Assembly (NCBI RefSeq): GCF_003851545.1
Contig: NZ_BHVX01000008.1
Coordinates: forward strand, 124,001-188,000
Origin: Ralstonia sp. SET104
GTDB taxonomy: Bacteria > Pseudomonadota > Gammaproteobacteria > Burkholderiales > Burkholderiaceae
Length of the DNA stretch: 64,000 nt
Reading direction: 5' to 3'
Shown: positions 55,314 through 64,000 of the stretch, in pieces
Position numbering within the stretch: the first letter of the stretch is position 1
Layout of the letters: every line of letters starts with the position of its first letter
The notes under the pieces: generated by a model
The model's database searches: none
The model's input: the letters and a program-made list of their open reading frames with translations, nothing else
Told to the model about the DNA's origin: nothing
Made by a program: the position numbers and the translations under genes

Positions 55314-56471
55314 ATGAAAGCGCGCCAGTCTTACGTTTGCGCCCTGTCGGCGGTTGCCGCGGCAGTGCTTTTCTGCGTGGGCGCCGCGCACGCCGTCGAG
55401 CGTACTGTGACGCCGGCACAACAAGCCCAGGCCGCGACCGCTGCCCAAGCGGGTATTCCCGAGTCCGAACTGTCCACCAGCGCGCCGGCGCAGTACACCG
55501 TGCGCCGTGGCGATACGCTGTGGGCAATCTCGGGCAAGTATCTCAAGCGGCCGTATCGCTGGCCGGAGCTGTGGGGCATGAACCGCCAGCAGATCCGCAA
55601 TCCGCACCTGATCTATCCGGGCCAGATTCTGTATCTCCATCACGCCAACGGCCGCGCTTGGCTGTCGACCTCACCCGCCTCGGCGGATGGCAGCACGGTG
55701 CGCCTGTCGCCGCACACCCGTGTGTCGGGGCAGGATGGTGATGCCATCTCCAGCATCCCCGCCGCCGCCATCGAACCGTTCCTGACGCAGCCGATCGTGG
55801 TGGATGAAGAAACGCTGGCCACGCCGGCGCGCATCTTCTCGCTGCCCGAGGGCCGCGTTTATCTGGGCAAGGGCGAAAATGCCTACGCCCGCGGCCTGCC
55901 GGCTGGCGAAAGCGGCCGGGCTGGCGCCGAATGGCAGGCATATCGCCCGGTGCGGCCGCTCAAGGATCCGATGACCGGCAGCGTGCTCGGTTATGAAGCG
56001 GACTTCCTGGGCACGCTGCGCGTGGTGCGCGCGGCAACCGGCCCGCAGGCGGTGACCAAGATGGAAGTGCTGTCGTCCAAGGAGGAAATGGGCGTCGGCT
56101 CGCAACTGATGCCGCTGCCGCCTCGCGTGCCGGTGCGCTATGTGCCGCATGCGCCCGAAGGCGATGTGCATGGCGTGATTGCCAAGGTAACGGGTGGCGT
56201 GCGCTTTGGCGGCACCGACCAAGTGGTCGTGCTGAACATCGGCAGCCAGCAGGGGCTTGAGCCGGGGCATGTGCTGTCGCTGGCGCGCGCTGGGGTGGCC
56301 GTGAAAGACGCGACTGCCGGCAACGAGACCGTGCAGTTGCCGGAAGAGCGTTACGGTCTGGCCTTCGTGTTCCGCGTGTTCCCGCACGTGGCCTATGCGC
56401 TGGTGACGGACGCCTCCAATACTGTGGAAGTGGGCGACAGCGTCAGCAACCCGATGTCGCCGCGCCCCTGA
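55314..56471 (+). CDS. LysM-domain cell-wall-binding protein
   Basis: 385 residues from the ATG at 55314, whose signal peptide (MKARQSYVCALSAVAAAVLF, cleavage near GAAHA) fits best. In-frame ATGs also occur at 55263, 55284 and 55302. The LysM repeat at about 60-107 (QYTVRRGDTLWAISGKYLKR, then NRQQIRNPHLIYPGQILYL) binds peptidoglycan. The C-terminal ~200 residues (GDVHGVIAKVTGGVRFGGTD, ending SVSNPMSPRP) are of unknown role. It stands upstream of dprA in many beta-proteobacteria. The stop codon lies inside a 35-bp tandem duplication. Confidence 0.88.
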   Translation: MKARQSYVCALSAVAAAVLFCVGAAHAVERTVTPAQQAQAATAAQAGIPESELSTSAPAQYTVRRGDTLWAISGKYLKRPYRWPELWGMNRQQIRNPHLIYPGQILYLHHANGRAWLSTSPASADGSTVRLSPHTRVSGQDGDAISSIPAAAIEPFLTQPIVVDEETLATPARIFSLPEGRVYLGKGENAYARGLPAGESGRAGAEWQAYRPVRPLKDPMTGSVLGYEADFLGTLRVVRAATGPQAVTKMEVLSSKEEMGVGSQLMPLPPRVPVRYVPHAPEGDVHGVIAKVTGGVRFGGTDQVVVLNIGSQQGLEPGHVLSLARAGVAVKDATAGNETVQLPEERYGLAFVFRVFPHVAYALVTDASNTVEVGDSVSNPMSPRP

Positions 56472-56530
56472 ACTACGCGCTACCCGCACGCCTTGCGCGC
56501 CCCTGAACTACGCGCTACCCGCACGCCTTG
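56461..56530. repeat. Perfect 35-bp tandem duplication at the lysM stop / dprA start
   Basis: 56461-56495 is repeated exactly at 56496-56530. The unit begins CGCGCCCCTGAACTACGCGC and contains the lysM stop codon, so the second copy carries a duplicate stop. The dprA start follows 2 bp later. A recent duplication event that changes the spacing between the two genes. Confidence 0.93.
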
Positions 56531-56532
56531 AT

Positions 56533-57741
56533 TTGACCGATGCATCCCAGGTCGCGGCGCCCGCTGCGACCGACTCCACCGATTCCCTCTCCTGCACGCG
56601 CGACCCGGCCGAACTGGCCGCGTGGCTGCGTCTGACTGAAACGCCCGGTGTCGGGCCTGTCGCAGCGCGGCAGTTGTTGACGGCCTTCGGGTTGCCGCAA
56701 GACATCTTCGCCCAGTCGTACGCATCCCTCACCAAGGTGCTGCCGGAGCGGCAGGCGCGCGCGGTGCTCGCCGAGCCAGACGCAGCGCTTGCGGCGCTTA
56801 TCGAGCGCACTGTCGCTTGGGTAAACGAGCCGGGCAACGCCGTCTTCACCCTGGCCGACCGCGGCTATCCACCCCGCCTGCTTGAACTGCCAGACCCACC
56901 GACCCTGCTGTATACCAAGGGCAACGCCTCCTTGTTGCGCGCGGCAGCGGTGGGCGTGGTGGGCGCACGTAGCGCCACGGCGGCCGGCATCGACAATGCG
57001 CGGGCGTTTTCCCAGGCGCTGTCGGCGGCGAGCGTGACGATCGTGTCAGGTCTGGCACTTGGCATTGACGCGGCTGCGCATGATGGTGCGCTGGCCGGGC
57101 CCGGCAGCACGATAGCCGTCGTCGGTACGGGGCTCGATATTGTTTACCCGGCGCGCAACCGGGCGCTGGCGCATCGCATTGCCGAGGCGGGCGTGATCGT
57201 CTCCGAATACCCGCTGGGCATGGGGGCGCGCGCTGAGAACTTCCCGCGCCGCAATCGCGTGATCTCGGGTTTGGCGCGCGGGCTGCTGGTGGTGGAGGCG
57301 GCTGCGCAATCAGGCTCGCTCATCACAGCGCGGCTGGCCGCCGAACAGGGGCGCGACGTGTTTGCGATACCCGGGTCGATCCATTCGCCACTGGCCAAGG
57401 GCTGCCATCTGCTGATCAAGCAAGGTGCCAAGCTGGTGGAAACCGCCGCCGATATCCTTGACGAACTCGGCTGGGGGCGCGCCGCCGCGCCGGCCAGACG
57501 TGCGACGCGGGCGGCCATGGCGGAGGGAGCTTCCGCCGCGCCTGCCCTTGCCGATCGGCCCGCGCCTGGCGCTGCCGAAACCACGTTGCTCGATGCGCTC
57601 GGTTTTGATCCGGTCGATCTGGACACCTTGTGTGAGCGTACGGGCCAAGCGGCTGCCGCGCTGTCCGCGCAGCTCCTTGCGTTGGAACTGGACGGCCGCG
57701 TCGAGCGGCAGCCAGGCGGGCGCTTCCTGCGGCTTCCGTGA
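56533..57741 (+). CDS. dprA: DNA-processing protein DprA
   Basis: Loads RecA on single-stranded DNA during natural transformation. 402 residues: an N-terminal SAM-like region (AWLRLTETPGVGPVAARQLL, about 31-50), then the Rossmann (smf) domain with VVGARSATAAGIDN (about 142-155), SGLALGIDAAAHDGALAGPG (about 172-191), VVGTGLDIVYPARNRALA (about 196-213) and FPRRNRVISGLARGLLVVEA (about 237-256). A C-terminal winged helix follows (DLDTLCERTGQAAAALSAQL). The only in-frame start is a TTG at 56533 without a clear ribosome site; the adjacent 35-bp duplication may have displaced the original signal. Confidence 0.93.
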   Translation: MTDASQVAAPAATDSTDSLSCTRDPAELAAWLRLTETPGVGPVAARQLLTAFGLPQDIFAQSYASLTKVLPERQARAVLAEPDAALAALIERTVAWVNEPGNAVFTLADRGYPPRLLELPDPPTLLYTKGNASLLRAAAVGVVGARSATAAGIDNARAFSQALSAASVTIVSGLALGIDAAAHDGALAGPGSTIAVVGTGLDIVYPARNRALAHRIAEAGVIVSEYPLGMGARAENFPRRNRVISGLARGLLVVEAAAQSGSLITARLAAEQGRDVFAIPGSIHSPLAKGCHLLIKQGAKLVETAADILDELGWGRAAAPARRATRAAMAEGASAAPALADRPAPGAAETTLLDALGFDPVDLDTLCERTGQAAAALSAQLLALELDGRVERQPGGRFLRLP

Positions 57742-57803
57742 AAGCGTGACTACAATAGGCGCGATCCGTTCGTCACCCAGCAGATCGCTCAGTCCAGTTT
57801 TTC

Positions 57804-58184
57804 ATGCCCCTGTTCTCGCCCAACATCGACGCCGCCATGCTGCATGCGCGCATCCGCGCCGGGCAACTGCTGGTCGCGTGCCTGTGCGCGGAATGGTGTG
57901 GCACATGCCGCAGCTATCGCACGACCTTCACGGAGTTGGCGGCACGGCATCCGGAATGCTGCTTTGTCTGGGTCGATGTGGAAGACCATGCCGATGCGCT
58001 GGGCGATTTCGACGTTGAAAACTTCCCGACCCTGCTGGTGCAGCGTGGGAGCGATGTGTTGTTTTTCGGCCCAGTCTTGCCGCACGCGGGCGTTGTTGAT
58101 GGATTGCTTTCGCGTGATCTGAGCGCCACTACCGCAGTGGTCGCAGCCCCGGACTTGCGAGGCTGGCTGCTGGAATCGGCGTGA
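57804..58184 (+). CDS. Thioredoxin-like protein
   Basis: 126 residues with a thioredoxin fold. The redox motif is AEWCGTCRSYRTTF (about 29-42; CGTC instead of CGPC), followed by VWVDVEDHADAL and the cis-Pro loop VENFPTLLVQRG (about 71-82). There is no signal peptide, so it is cytoplasmic. It follows dprA by 62 bp. The CGTC site suggests a different redox potential from classic thioredoxin; partners are unknown. Confidence 0.88.
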   Translation: MPLFSPNIDAAMLHARIRAGQLLVACLCAEWCGTCRSYRTTFTELAARHPECCFVWVDVEDHADALGDFDVENFPTLLVQRGSDVLFFGPVLPHAGVVDGLLSRDLSATTAVVAAPDLRGWLLESA

Positions 58185-58423
58185 TCGCAGGCCTTGACAA
58201 TGCCATGCGATGCATGCGCCACTCTATTGCGCCTGAAAAGGAACCGCGCTTATGATTGGCGGCCAAATTTTGGGCGCACTGCTCCGATGTGCGCTCTGAC
58301 GGGCGCCCGCGGCACTTGAAGTCGGCAGGCGTTGCCATAAGACTCTACAAAAACCACGCGAACGGTCGCTATAAATAAGCGCCCCTTTTTACCGATCACT
58401 TGCGATCGCCAGGATCCGCTCAC

Positions 58424-61066
58424 ATGTCCAAGGCTCTCATCATTGCCGAAAAACCGTCGGTCGCCGCTGATATCGCGCGCGCGCTGGGTGGCTTCACCAA
58501 GCACGACGAGTACTTTGAGAGCGACGAATACGTCCTCTCGTCGGCGGTTGGCCACCTGGTCGAGATTGCCGCGCCGGATGAATATGAAGTCAAGCGCGGC
58601 AAATGGAGCTTTGCTCACCTGCCGGTGATCCCGCCGCACTTTGATCTGCGCCCGATCGCCAAATCCGAATCGCGCCTGAAGGTGCTCACGCGCCTGATCA
58701 AGCGCAAGGACGTGACCGGCCTGATCAACGCCTGTGACGCGGGGCGTGAGGGTGAACTGATCTTCCGCCTGATCGCGCAGCACGCGAATACCAAGCTGCC
58801 CGTGCGGCGGTTGTGGCTGCAATCGATGACGCCGCAGTCCATCCGCGATGGTTTTGGCAAGCTGCGCAGCAACGAAGACATGATGCCGCTGGCCGACGCC
58901 GCCCGTTGCCGCTCCGAAGCCGACTGGCTGGTCGGCATCAACGGCACGCGCGCCATGACCGCCTTCAACAGCAAGGGCGGCGGTTTCTTCCTGACCACCG
59001 TGGGCCGCGTGCAGACGCCCACATTGTCGATCGTGGTGGAGCGCGAGGAGAAGATCAAACGCTTCGTGCCGCGCGATTACTGGGAAGTGCGTGCCGAGTT
59101 CATCGCCGCAGCCGGTCTGTACGAAGGCCGCTGGTTCGACCCCAAGTTCAAGAAGAACGAGTTCGACCCCGAGCAGCGCGACTCGCGCCTGTGGAGCGAA
59201 GCCGAGGCCAAGAGCATTGTGGCCGCATGCCGCGACAAGCCGGGCACGGTCACCGAAGAATCGAAGCCGTCGACGCAGATGTCACCGGCGCTGTTCGACC
59301 TGACCAGCCTGCAGCGCGAGGCCAACGGCCGCTTTGGCTTCTCGGCCAAGAACACGCTGGGCTTGGCGCAGGCGCTGTATGAAAAGCATAAGGTGCTGAC
59401 CTACCCGCGTACCGATTCGCGCGCGCTGCCCGAAGACTACATAGGCACGGTCAAGCAGACGCTGGACATGCTAAGCGAGAGCTCGCATAACTATCTGCCG
59501 CACGCGAAGAAGATCCTCGCCAACCAGTGGGTCAAGCCAAACAAGCGGATCTTCGACAACAGCAAGATCAGCGATCACTTCGCCATCATCCCAACGCTGC
59601 AGGCACCGAAGAACCTGTCGGAGCCGGAGCAGAAGCTGTACGACCTGGTGGTGCGCCGCTTCCTGGCAGTGTTCTTTCCGGCGGCCGAATATCAGGTCAC
59701 CACGCGTATTACCGAAGTGGCAGGGCATCACTTCAAGACTGAAGGCAAGGTGCTGGTGAATCCGGGCTGGCTTGCGGTGTACGGCCGTGAGGCGCAGGGC
59801 AAGGATGACAACGACAGCGCCAACCTCGTACCGATCGCCAAGGACGAAAAGGTCAAGACCGACAAGGTCGAGCCGGTGGGCCTGACCACCAAGCCGCCCG
59901 CGCGCTACAACGAAGCGACGCTGCTCTCGGCCATGGAAGGCGCAGGCAAGCTGGTCGACGACGACGCGCTGCGCGAAGCCATGGCCGGCAAGGGCCTGGG
60001 CACACCAGCCACGCGTGCGGCCATCATTGAAGGGCTGCTGACGGAAAAGTACCTCGTGCGCGAAGGCCGCGAGCTGATCCCGACCGCCAAGGCATTCCAG
60101 TTGATGACGCTGCTGCGCGGCCTGGGCGTGGAAGAGCTCACGCAAGCCGAGTTGACCGGAGGCTGGGAGCACAAGCTCTCGCTCATCGAGCGCGGCCAGC
60201 TTGAGCGCGACGAATTCATGCGCGAGATCGCGCAGATGACGCAGCAGATCGTCAAGCGCGCCAAAGAATACGATAGCGACACCATCCCCGGCGACTACGC
60301 GACGCTGGCCACGCCATGCCCGCAGTGCGGCCACGTGGTCAAGGAAAACTACCGCCGCTTCGCCTGCAGCCACTGCGACTTCTCGATCAGCAAGATTCCG
60401 GGCGGCCGGCAGTTCGAACTGAATGAAGTGGAAGAGCTGCTGATCAACAAGACCATCGGCCCGCTGCAGGGCTTCCGCAGCAAGATGGGCCGGCCGTTTG
60501 CAGCCATCCTCAAGCTGGCGCAGGAAGACGGCCACTGGAAGATGGAGTTCGACTTCGGCCAGAACGACGAGGACGACGGCGAACCGGTGGATTTCTCCGG
60601 CCAGGAAAGCGTCGGCCATTGCCCGAAGTGTAACGGCAGCGTCTACGAGCACGGCCTGAAATACGTGTGCGAGAACGCCGTGGCGCAGCCCAAGACCTGC
60701 GACTTCACTACGGGCAAGATCATCCTGCAGCAGGAGATCAGCCGCGAGCAGTTGGCCAAGCTGCTGACCGAAGGCAAGACCGATCTGCTGACCGGTTTCA
60801 AGTCGGCGCGCACCGGTCGCAACTTCAAGGCATTCCTGGTGAAGCAGCCGGACGGCAAGATCGGCTTCGAGTTCGAGCCGCGCGGCGAAGGCAAGGGCAA
60901 GCCCGCTGCGAAGACGGCCGCGAAGAAGGCAACGGCCGCAGCCAAGACACCGGCTGCCAAGAAGGCTCCGGCCAAGACCGCAAGCAAGACCGCCGCCAAG
61001 AAAGCGCCGGCACGCAAGAAAGCGGCCCAAGCCGAGACCGACGAGGAAAGCACCAGCGAAACCTGA
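58424..61066 (+). CDS. topB: DNA topoisomerase III (type IA) with basic C-terminal tail
   Basis: 880 residues. The TOPRIM domain starts KALIIAEKPSVAADIARALG and holds the acidic DAGREGELIFRLIAQHA (about 105-121). The active-site Tyr is in KVLTYPRTDSRALPEDYIGT (about 324-343). Two C-terminal zinc-finger-like modules follow: CPQCGHVVKENYRRFACSHC (about 631-650) and CPKCNGSVYEHGLKYVCENA (about 733-752). The last ~55 residues are a Lys/Ala tail (AAKTAAKKATAAAKTPAAKK) that should bind DNA non-specifically. The ATG at 58424 follows CAGGA. Relaxes and decatenates single-stranded-containing DNA. Confidence 0.95.
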   Translation: MSKALIIAEKPSVAADIARALGGFTKHDEYFESDEYVLSSAVGHLVEIAAPDEYEVKRGKWSFAHLPVIPPHFDLRPIAKSESRLKVLTRLIKRKDVTGLINACDAGREGELIFRLIAQHANTKLPVRRLWLQSMTPQSIRDGFGKLRSNEDMMPLADAARCRSEADWLVGINGTRAMTAFNSKGGGFFLTTVGRVQTPTLSIVVEREEKIKRFVPRDYWEVRAEFIAAAGLYEGRWFDPKFKKNEFDPEQRDSRLWSEAEAKSIVAACRDKPGTVTEESKPSTQMSPALFDLTSLQREANGRFGFSAKNTLGLAQALYEKHKVLTYPRTDSRALPEDYIGTVKQTLDMLSESSHNYLPHAKKILANQWVKPNKRIFDNSKISDHFAIIPTLQAPKNLSEPEQKLYDLVVRRFLAVFFPAAEYQVTTRITEVAGHHFKTEGKVLVNPGWLAVYGREAQGKDDNDSANLVPIAKDEKVKTDKVEPVGLTTKPPARYNEATLLSAMEGAGKLVDDDALREAMAGKGLGTPATRAAIIEGLLTEKYLVREGRELIPTAKAFQLMTLLRGLGVEELTQAELTGGWEHKLSLIERGQLERDEFMREIAQMTQQIVKRAKEYDSDTIPGDYATLATPCPQCGHVVKENYRRFACSHCDFSISKIPGGRQFELNEVEELLINKTIGPLQGFRSKMGRPFAAILKLAQEDGHWKMEFDFGQNDEDDGEPVDFSGQESVGHCPKCNGSVYEHGLKYVCENAVAQPKTCDFTTGKIILQQEISREQLAKLLTEGKTDLLTGFKSARTGRNFKAFLVKQPDGKIGFEFEPRGEGKGKPAAKTAAKKATAAAKTPAAKKAPAKTASKTAAKKAPARKKAAQAETDEESTSET

Positions 61067-61090
61067 TCACGCTTTCGCAAGCGCCAATGC

Positions 61091-61121
61091 AAACGGGAGG
61101 ACAGTGTCCTCCCGTTTTGTT
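61091..61121 (+). terminator. Rho-independent terminator after topB
   Basis: A 12-bp perfect stem (AAACGGGAGGAC / GTCCTCCCGTTT) with a 3-nt loop followed by TGTTTT. The A-rich left arm lets it also serve the convergent lysR gene. Confidence 0.88.
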
Positions 61122-61140
61122 TTGGCGACGCGGTTTGCGC

Positions 61141-62079
61141 TTATGCAGCTTCGCTCAGGCCCCGGCCAGCGCGCGCCTCGCTGTGCTTGACCTCCATCGC
61201 CTGGGCCAGCATGTAGTCGATAAAGGTACGCACCTTGGTTGGCAGAAACTTGCGGCTCGGATACACCAGCGACAGCGACCGGTGCGGCAGCTTGTACTGC
61301 GGCAACACGCGCACCAGCCGTCCGGATTCCAGATCCGGACGCGCCATGTACGACGACAGAATCGCGATACCCATATCAGCCAGCACCGCGCGGTGCATCA
61401 GCTCCGCGTTGCTGGTGACGAGCGAGGGCTGCACCGGCACCGAAATCGATTGGCCGTCCGCCGTGCTCATCTCCCACTCGTGACGCAGTTGCGGGTGCCA
61501 CATGGCAATCACGCGGTGCTCGGCAATGTCTTCGGCGCGCTGCGGGGTGGAATGCTGGCGCAGGTAGGCGGGCGTGGCAGCCATCACCATCTCGGCCGAG
61601 ATCATGCGGCGCGCCACCAAGTGCGAGCCGAGGCCGAGTTCCGAGACCATGATGCCGACGTCGCGGCCGTCTTCAACGATGTCGATGGGGCGATCCGACA
61701 GCGCCACGTCAAACGTCACTTCGGGATAGAGCTGTTGGAAGCGCGCCAGCAGCATCGGTAGCACGTGCAGCCCGAACATCACCGGTGCGACGATCCGCAG
61801 GCCGCCGACCAGCGCCTGGCTGCGCGACGTGGCCAGCGACTCTGCTTCGTCAATGTCGAGCAGGATCTGCGCACAGCGCTGCAGGTAGGTTTCGCCCACG
61901 TCGGTCAGCGACAGGCTGCGCGTGGTGCGGTTGAGCAGGCGCGTGCCCAGATGCGCCTCCAGATCGGCCACGTAGCGCGTGACTACGGCATTGCTCATTG
62001 ACAGATGCTGGGCCGCCCGGGCGAAGCTGCCGAGCTCCACCACCTTGGAAAACACCCGCATCGACTGCAAACGATCCAT
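61141..62079 (-). CDS. LysR-family transcriptional regulator
   Basis: 312 residues. The winged HTH occupies the N-terminus (MDRLQSMRVFSKVVELGSFA; recognition helix around HLSMSNAVVTRYVADLEAHL), and the effector domain begins GGLRIVAPVMFGLHVLPML (about 92-110). The C-terminal segment SLVYPSRKFLPTKVRTFIDY is typical of the CrgA/PecT-like branch. The ATG at 62077-62079 is divergent from the acyl/aryl-CoA ligase gene, 453 bp away, and may control it; the effector is unknown. Confidence 0.93.
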   Translation of the reverse strand: MDRLQSMRVFSKVVELGSFARAAQHLSMSNAVVTRYVADLEAHLGTRLLNRTTRSLSLTDVGETYLQRCAQILLDIDEAESLATSRSQALVGGLRIVAPVMFGLHVLPMLLARFQQLYPEVTFDVALSDRPIDIVEDGRDVGIMVSELGLGSHLVARRMISAEMVMAATPAYLRQHSTPQRAEDIAEHRVIAMWHPQLRHEWEMSTADGQSISVPVQPSLVTSNAELMHRAVLADMGIAILSSYMARPDLESGRLVRVLPQYKLPHRSLSLVYPSRKFLPTKVRTFIDYMLAQAMEVKHSEARAGRGLSEAA

Positions 62080-62532
62080 TCCAGCCTCTCACATGATTTG
62101 TTGTCAAAAATAGAACAAATCTGTTATGACAGCAAATGTTTAATAGTGGCTCGCGCAATTTACTGCCTAGGGACAATTATTAAATGTGAGCGCCCGCTCA
62201 TGCGGGAAAATCCACCACAGTTGCATTTGCGATGTTTTATTGCCGAGGCTGCGTATCCGACTTCTCACCGATTGACGCAACAGCAGATTTGCGCCGAGAC
62301 TCTATACCGAACGGTAGATTTTTTGTGGGATTCGCCTTGTACGAGGTCACGCTTGCTCCAGATCATGGGTGGAACGCGATCTTGCGCAAATCGGTGCGGC
62401 GGTGGCCAGGCGGCTTCGCCATACTCGAATAATGGATGCCACGAACCCTGACCAGCATGAGCGCCCCGCGATGAGGGCGGCCATCACGGCCGATGTATCG
62501 CTCTGCGATGCCGGCGGCCGAGGAGACACCAC
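62080..62532. promoter_or_regulatory. Divergent lysR / ligase control region with TACCGAACGGTA dyad
   Basis: 453 bp without a supported gene. TACCG-AA-CGGTA at 62305-62316 is a perfect 5+5 dyad of the kind bound by TetR/AcrR-type repressors, 217 bp upstream of the ligase start. TTGACG at 62273 could be a -35. The AT-rich stretch at 62095-62135, just upstream of lysR, is the likely lysR promoter area. AGGAG at 62521-62525 is the ligase ribosome site. Short frames in the region are not credible. Confidence 0.3.
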
Positions 62533-64000
62533 ATGACCATCCAGAACCGCGAACCGGTCAACTATCTGGCGGGCGAGATGCCGCTGCACCGGTATTGCGC
62601 CCACCATGCGCAGCAGACGCCCGAGCGTATCGCCCTGCTGTGGTACGGCCGCACGATCTGCTGGCGCGAGCTGGATCAGGCCTCGACGCGGCTGGCGGTG
62701 CAGTTGCAGCGGCTGGGCGTGGCGCGCGGTGACCGCGTTGCGCTGTTCCTGCACAACTGTCCGCAAGCGATCGTGGCGCATCTGGCCACGGCCAAGCTGG
62801 GCGGCATTGTCGTGCCGTGCGGGCCGCTGTCGCGCCAGCACGAGCTGCGCGACCAACTGGCCGATTCCGGCGCCAGGATTCTGGTGGCGGCGGCAGACCT
62901 GATGCCGATTGTCGAGGCCGCGCGGCCCGGCACGTCGATCACGACCGTCATCACAACCCGCTATGCCGATCTGCAGCCGTCGCAGCCTGCGTGCCGCAAG
63001 GCGCTGGCCGTGCCGCCCGAACTGATTGCGGCGGATGCCTCGTCTGCGCCACCGCTCAAGAACAAGCCGGGCGCCGCGCAGCTCGATCTGATGCAACTGA
63101 TGGCCGAACCCGTGGATGTGGCCGAACGCGATGCCGTGGCCGCCATCCAGGTGGATCTGGATGAAGTGGCGCTGATGGTCTACACCTCTGGCACCACCGG
63201 CCGCCCGAAGGGCGCCATGCTCACGCACCGCAATGCGCTGTACAAGACCGCCGTGACAGTACAGGTGGGCGGCATCCACGCGGCCGACGTGCTGCTGGCG
63301 GTAGCGCCGCTGTCGCACATCGCCGGCATGCTGATGGGCATGAACGTGATGCTGTATTCCGGCGCGCCCACCATCCTGCTTTACCGTTTCGACCCGCTGG
63401 CCGTGCTTCAGGCCATCGACCGTTACCGCGTCACGTGGTGGTACAGCATGACGCCGATGAACCTTGCGGTGATGGCGCACCCCGATGCAGCGCAATACCG
63501 CATGGAATCGCTCGTGACCAATCCGTGCACGAGTTTTGGCGTGACACTCACCGAGGCGATTGCCGAGCAGTGGCGTGCCTTCGCCGGGCCGCAGTGCCGC
63601 ACGTACGAAGCCGCGTACGGCCTGTCGGAAACGCACACCTGTGACGCCATCACTCCTGCTGATGCCCCGCGCTGGGGGTGGCACGGCAAGATCGTCCCGC
63701 AGACCGAGGTACGCATCGCCGACCCGCTCACCGGCGCTGAACTGCCGCCCGGCCAGCCCGGCGAGATCACCATCCGCAGCCCCGGCGTGTTCCGCGGTTA
63801 CTGGCAGCGCGACGAGGCCACACGTGCCGTCCTGCACAACGGCTTTCTGCGCACGGGTGACATCGGCCAGGTCTCGCCCGACGGCTATCTGCAATGGCAG
63901 GGCCGCATCAAGGAGATGATCAAGGTATCGGGCTACAGCGTGTTTCCGGAAGAAGTCGAGGCACTGTTGTCGCGCCATCCGGGCATCCGGCAGGTGGCCG
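62533..64000 (+). CDS. AMP-dependent acyl/aryl-CoA synthetase (3' end beyond window)
   Basis: 489 codons visible before the right edge cuts the gene. An ANL-superfamily enzyme that adenylates a carboxylic acid and makes its CoA thioester. The P-loop-like motif VALMVYTSGTTGRPKGAMLT (about 214-233), the A5 region YEAAYGLSETHTCDA (about 358-372) and the hinge GFLRTGDIGQVSPDGYLQWQ with GRIKEMIKVSGYSVFPEEVE (about 437-476) are clear. AGGAG lies 8 bp before the ATG at 62533. The chain length or aromatic nature of the substrate cannot be told. Confidence 0.92.
   Translation, partial: MTIQNREPVNYLAGEMPLHRYCAHHAQQTPERIALLWYGRTICWRELDQASTRLAVQLQRLGVARGDRVALFLHNCPQAIVAHLATAKLGGIVVPCGPLSRQHELRDQLADSGARILVAAADLMPIVEAARPGTSITTVITTRYADLQPSQPACRKALAVPPELIAADASSAPPLKNKPGAAQLDLMQLMAEPVDVAERDAVAAIQVDLDEVALMVYTSGTTGRPKGAMLTHRNALYKTAVTVQVGGIHAADVLLAVAPLSHIAGMLMGMNVMLYSGAPTILLYRFDPLAVLQAIDRYRVTWWYSMTPMNLAVMAHPDAAQYRMESLVTNPCTSFGVTLTEAIAEQWRAFAGPQCRTYEAAYGLSETHTCDAITPADAPRWGWHGKIVPQTEVRIADPLTGAELPPGQPGEITIRSPGVFRGYWQRDEATRAVLHNGFLRTGDIGQVSPDGYLQWQGRIKEMIKVSGYSVFPEEVEALLSRHPGIRQVA

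Noticed and set aside
62232-62432. Short plus-strand ORF upstream of the ligase
   Set aside because: No ribosome site and no protein-like pattern; lies in the promoter region.

Overview
The window looks like a chromosomal segment from a beta-proteobacterium of the Ralstonia group (R. pickettii / R. insidiosa / R. solanacearum relatives). This rests on the high GC content with strongly G/C-ending codons, on family-level recognition of the proteins, on a thiC-thiO-thiS-thiG-thiE operon behind a TPP riboswitch, on an SAH riboswitch before ahcY, and on a def / fmt / htpX / rsmB / DUF4390 / ntrY / ntrX block. The genus is an inference from gene content, not from a database search. Both ends of the window cut a gene: a LysR regulator on the left and an AMP-dependent ligase on the right.

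Layout. 1-8.4 kb: a LysR regulator divergent from a complete glyoxylate-to-pyruvate (glycerate) pathway: gcl, hyi, glxR, glycerate kinase and pyruvate kinase. The pathway genes are interrupted twice by palindromic intergenic repeat elements (3785-4334 and 6727-6844). 8.4-12.4 kb: hemN with an FNR/Anr-like box, an orphan periplasmic binding protein, and a nitronate-monooxygenase-like flavoenzyme. 12.7-14.8 kb: a lower-GC cassette with a possible 31-residue peptide, a 133-residue unknown, a peptide-exporter-like ABC protein and a trailing small ORF. 14.9-20.5 kb: the thiamin operon. 20.5-27.3 kb: a VOC protein, a lipoprotein, thiD, a 21-bp tandem repeat, an unknown secreted protein, two tandem alkaline phosphatases behind a Pho box, and an AAA ATPase. 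27.4-28.7 kb: an RNase A-like polymorphic toxin and its immunity gene. 29.1-31.9 kb: SAH riboswitch, ahcY, a small membrane protein and metF (methyl cycle). 32-39.2 kb: housekeeping genes (TfoX-N protein, FMN protein, 5-FTHF cyclo-ligase, Slt transglycosylase, NDUFA9-like protein, GST, cca). 39.2-43.4 kb: an RpiR-controlled four-gene amino-acid catabolic operon on the minus strand. 43.5-55 kb: tRNA-Phe and the long minus-strand block from ntrX back to def. 55-64 kb: lysM, dprA, a thioredoxin-like gene, topoisomerase III, a LysR regulator and the truncated ligase.

How the genes work together. The left cluster carries glyoxylate through tartronate semialdehyde and 2-phosphoglycerate towards pyruvate (enolase is not in the window). 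The thi operon and thiD supply the pyrimidine and thiazole branches of thiamin synthesis, and ThiE joins them. ahcY and metF recycle S-adenosylhomocysteine and methyl-THF around methionine. NtrY/NtrX form a two-component pair. def and fmt handle N-formyl-Met initiation. The most unusual parts are the peptide/ABC-exporter cassette (12743-14810), the orphan RNase toxin/immunity pair (27560-28732), the nested inverted-repeat elements, the 21-bp coding-like tandem repeat, and a 35-bp perfect duplication at the lysM/dprA junction.
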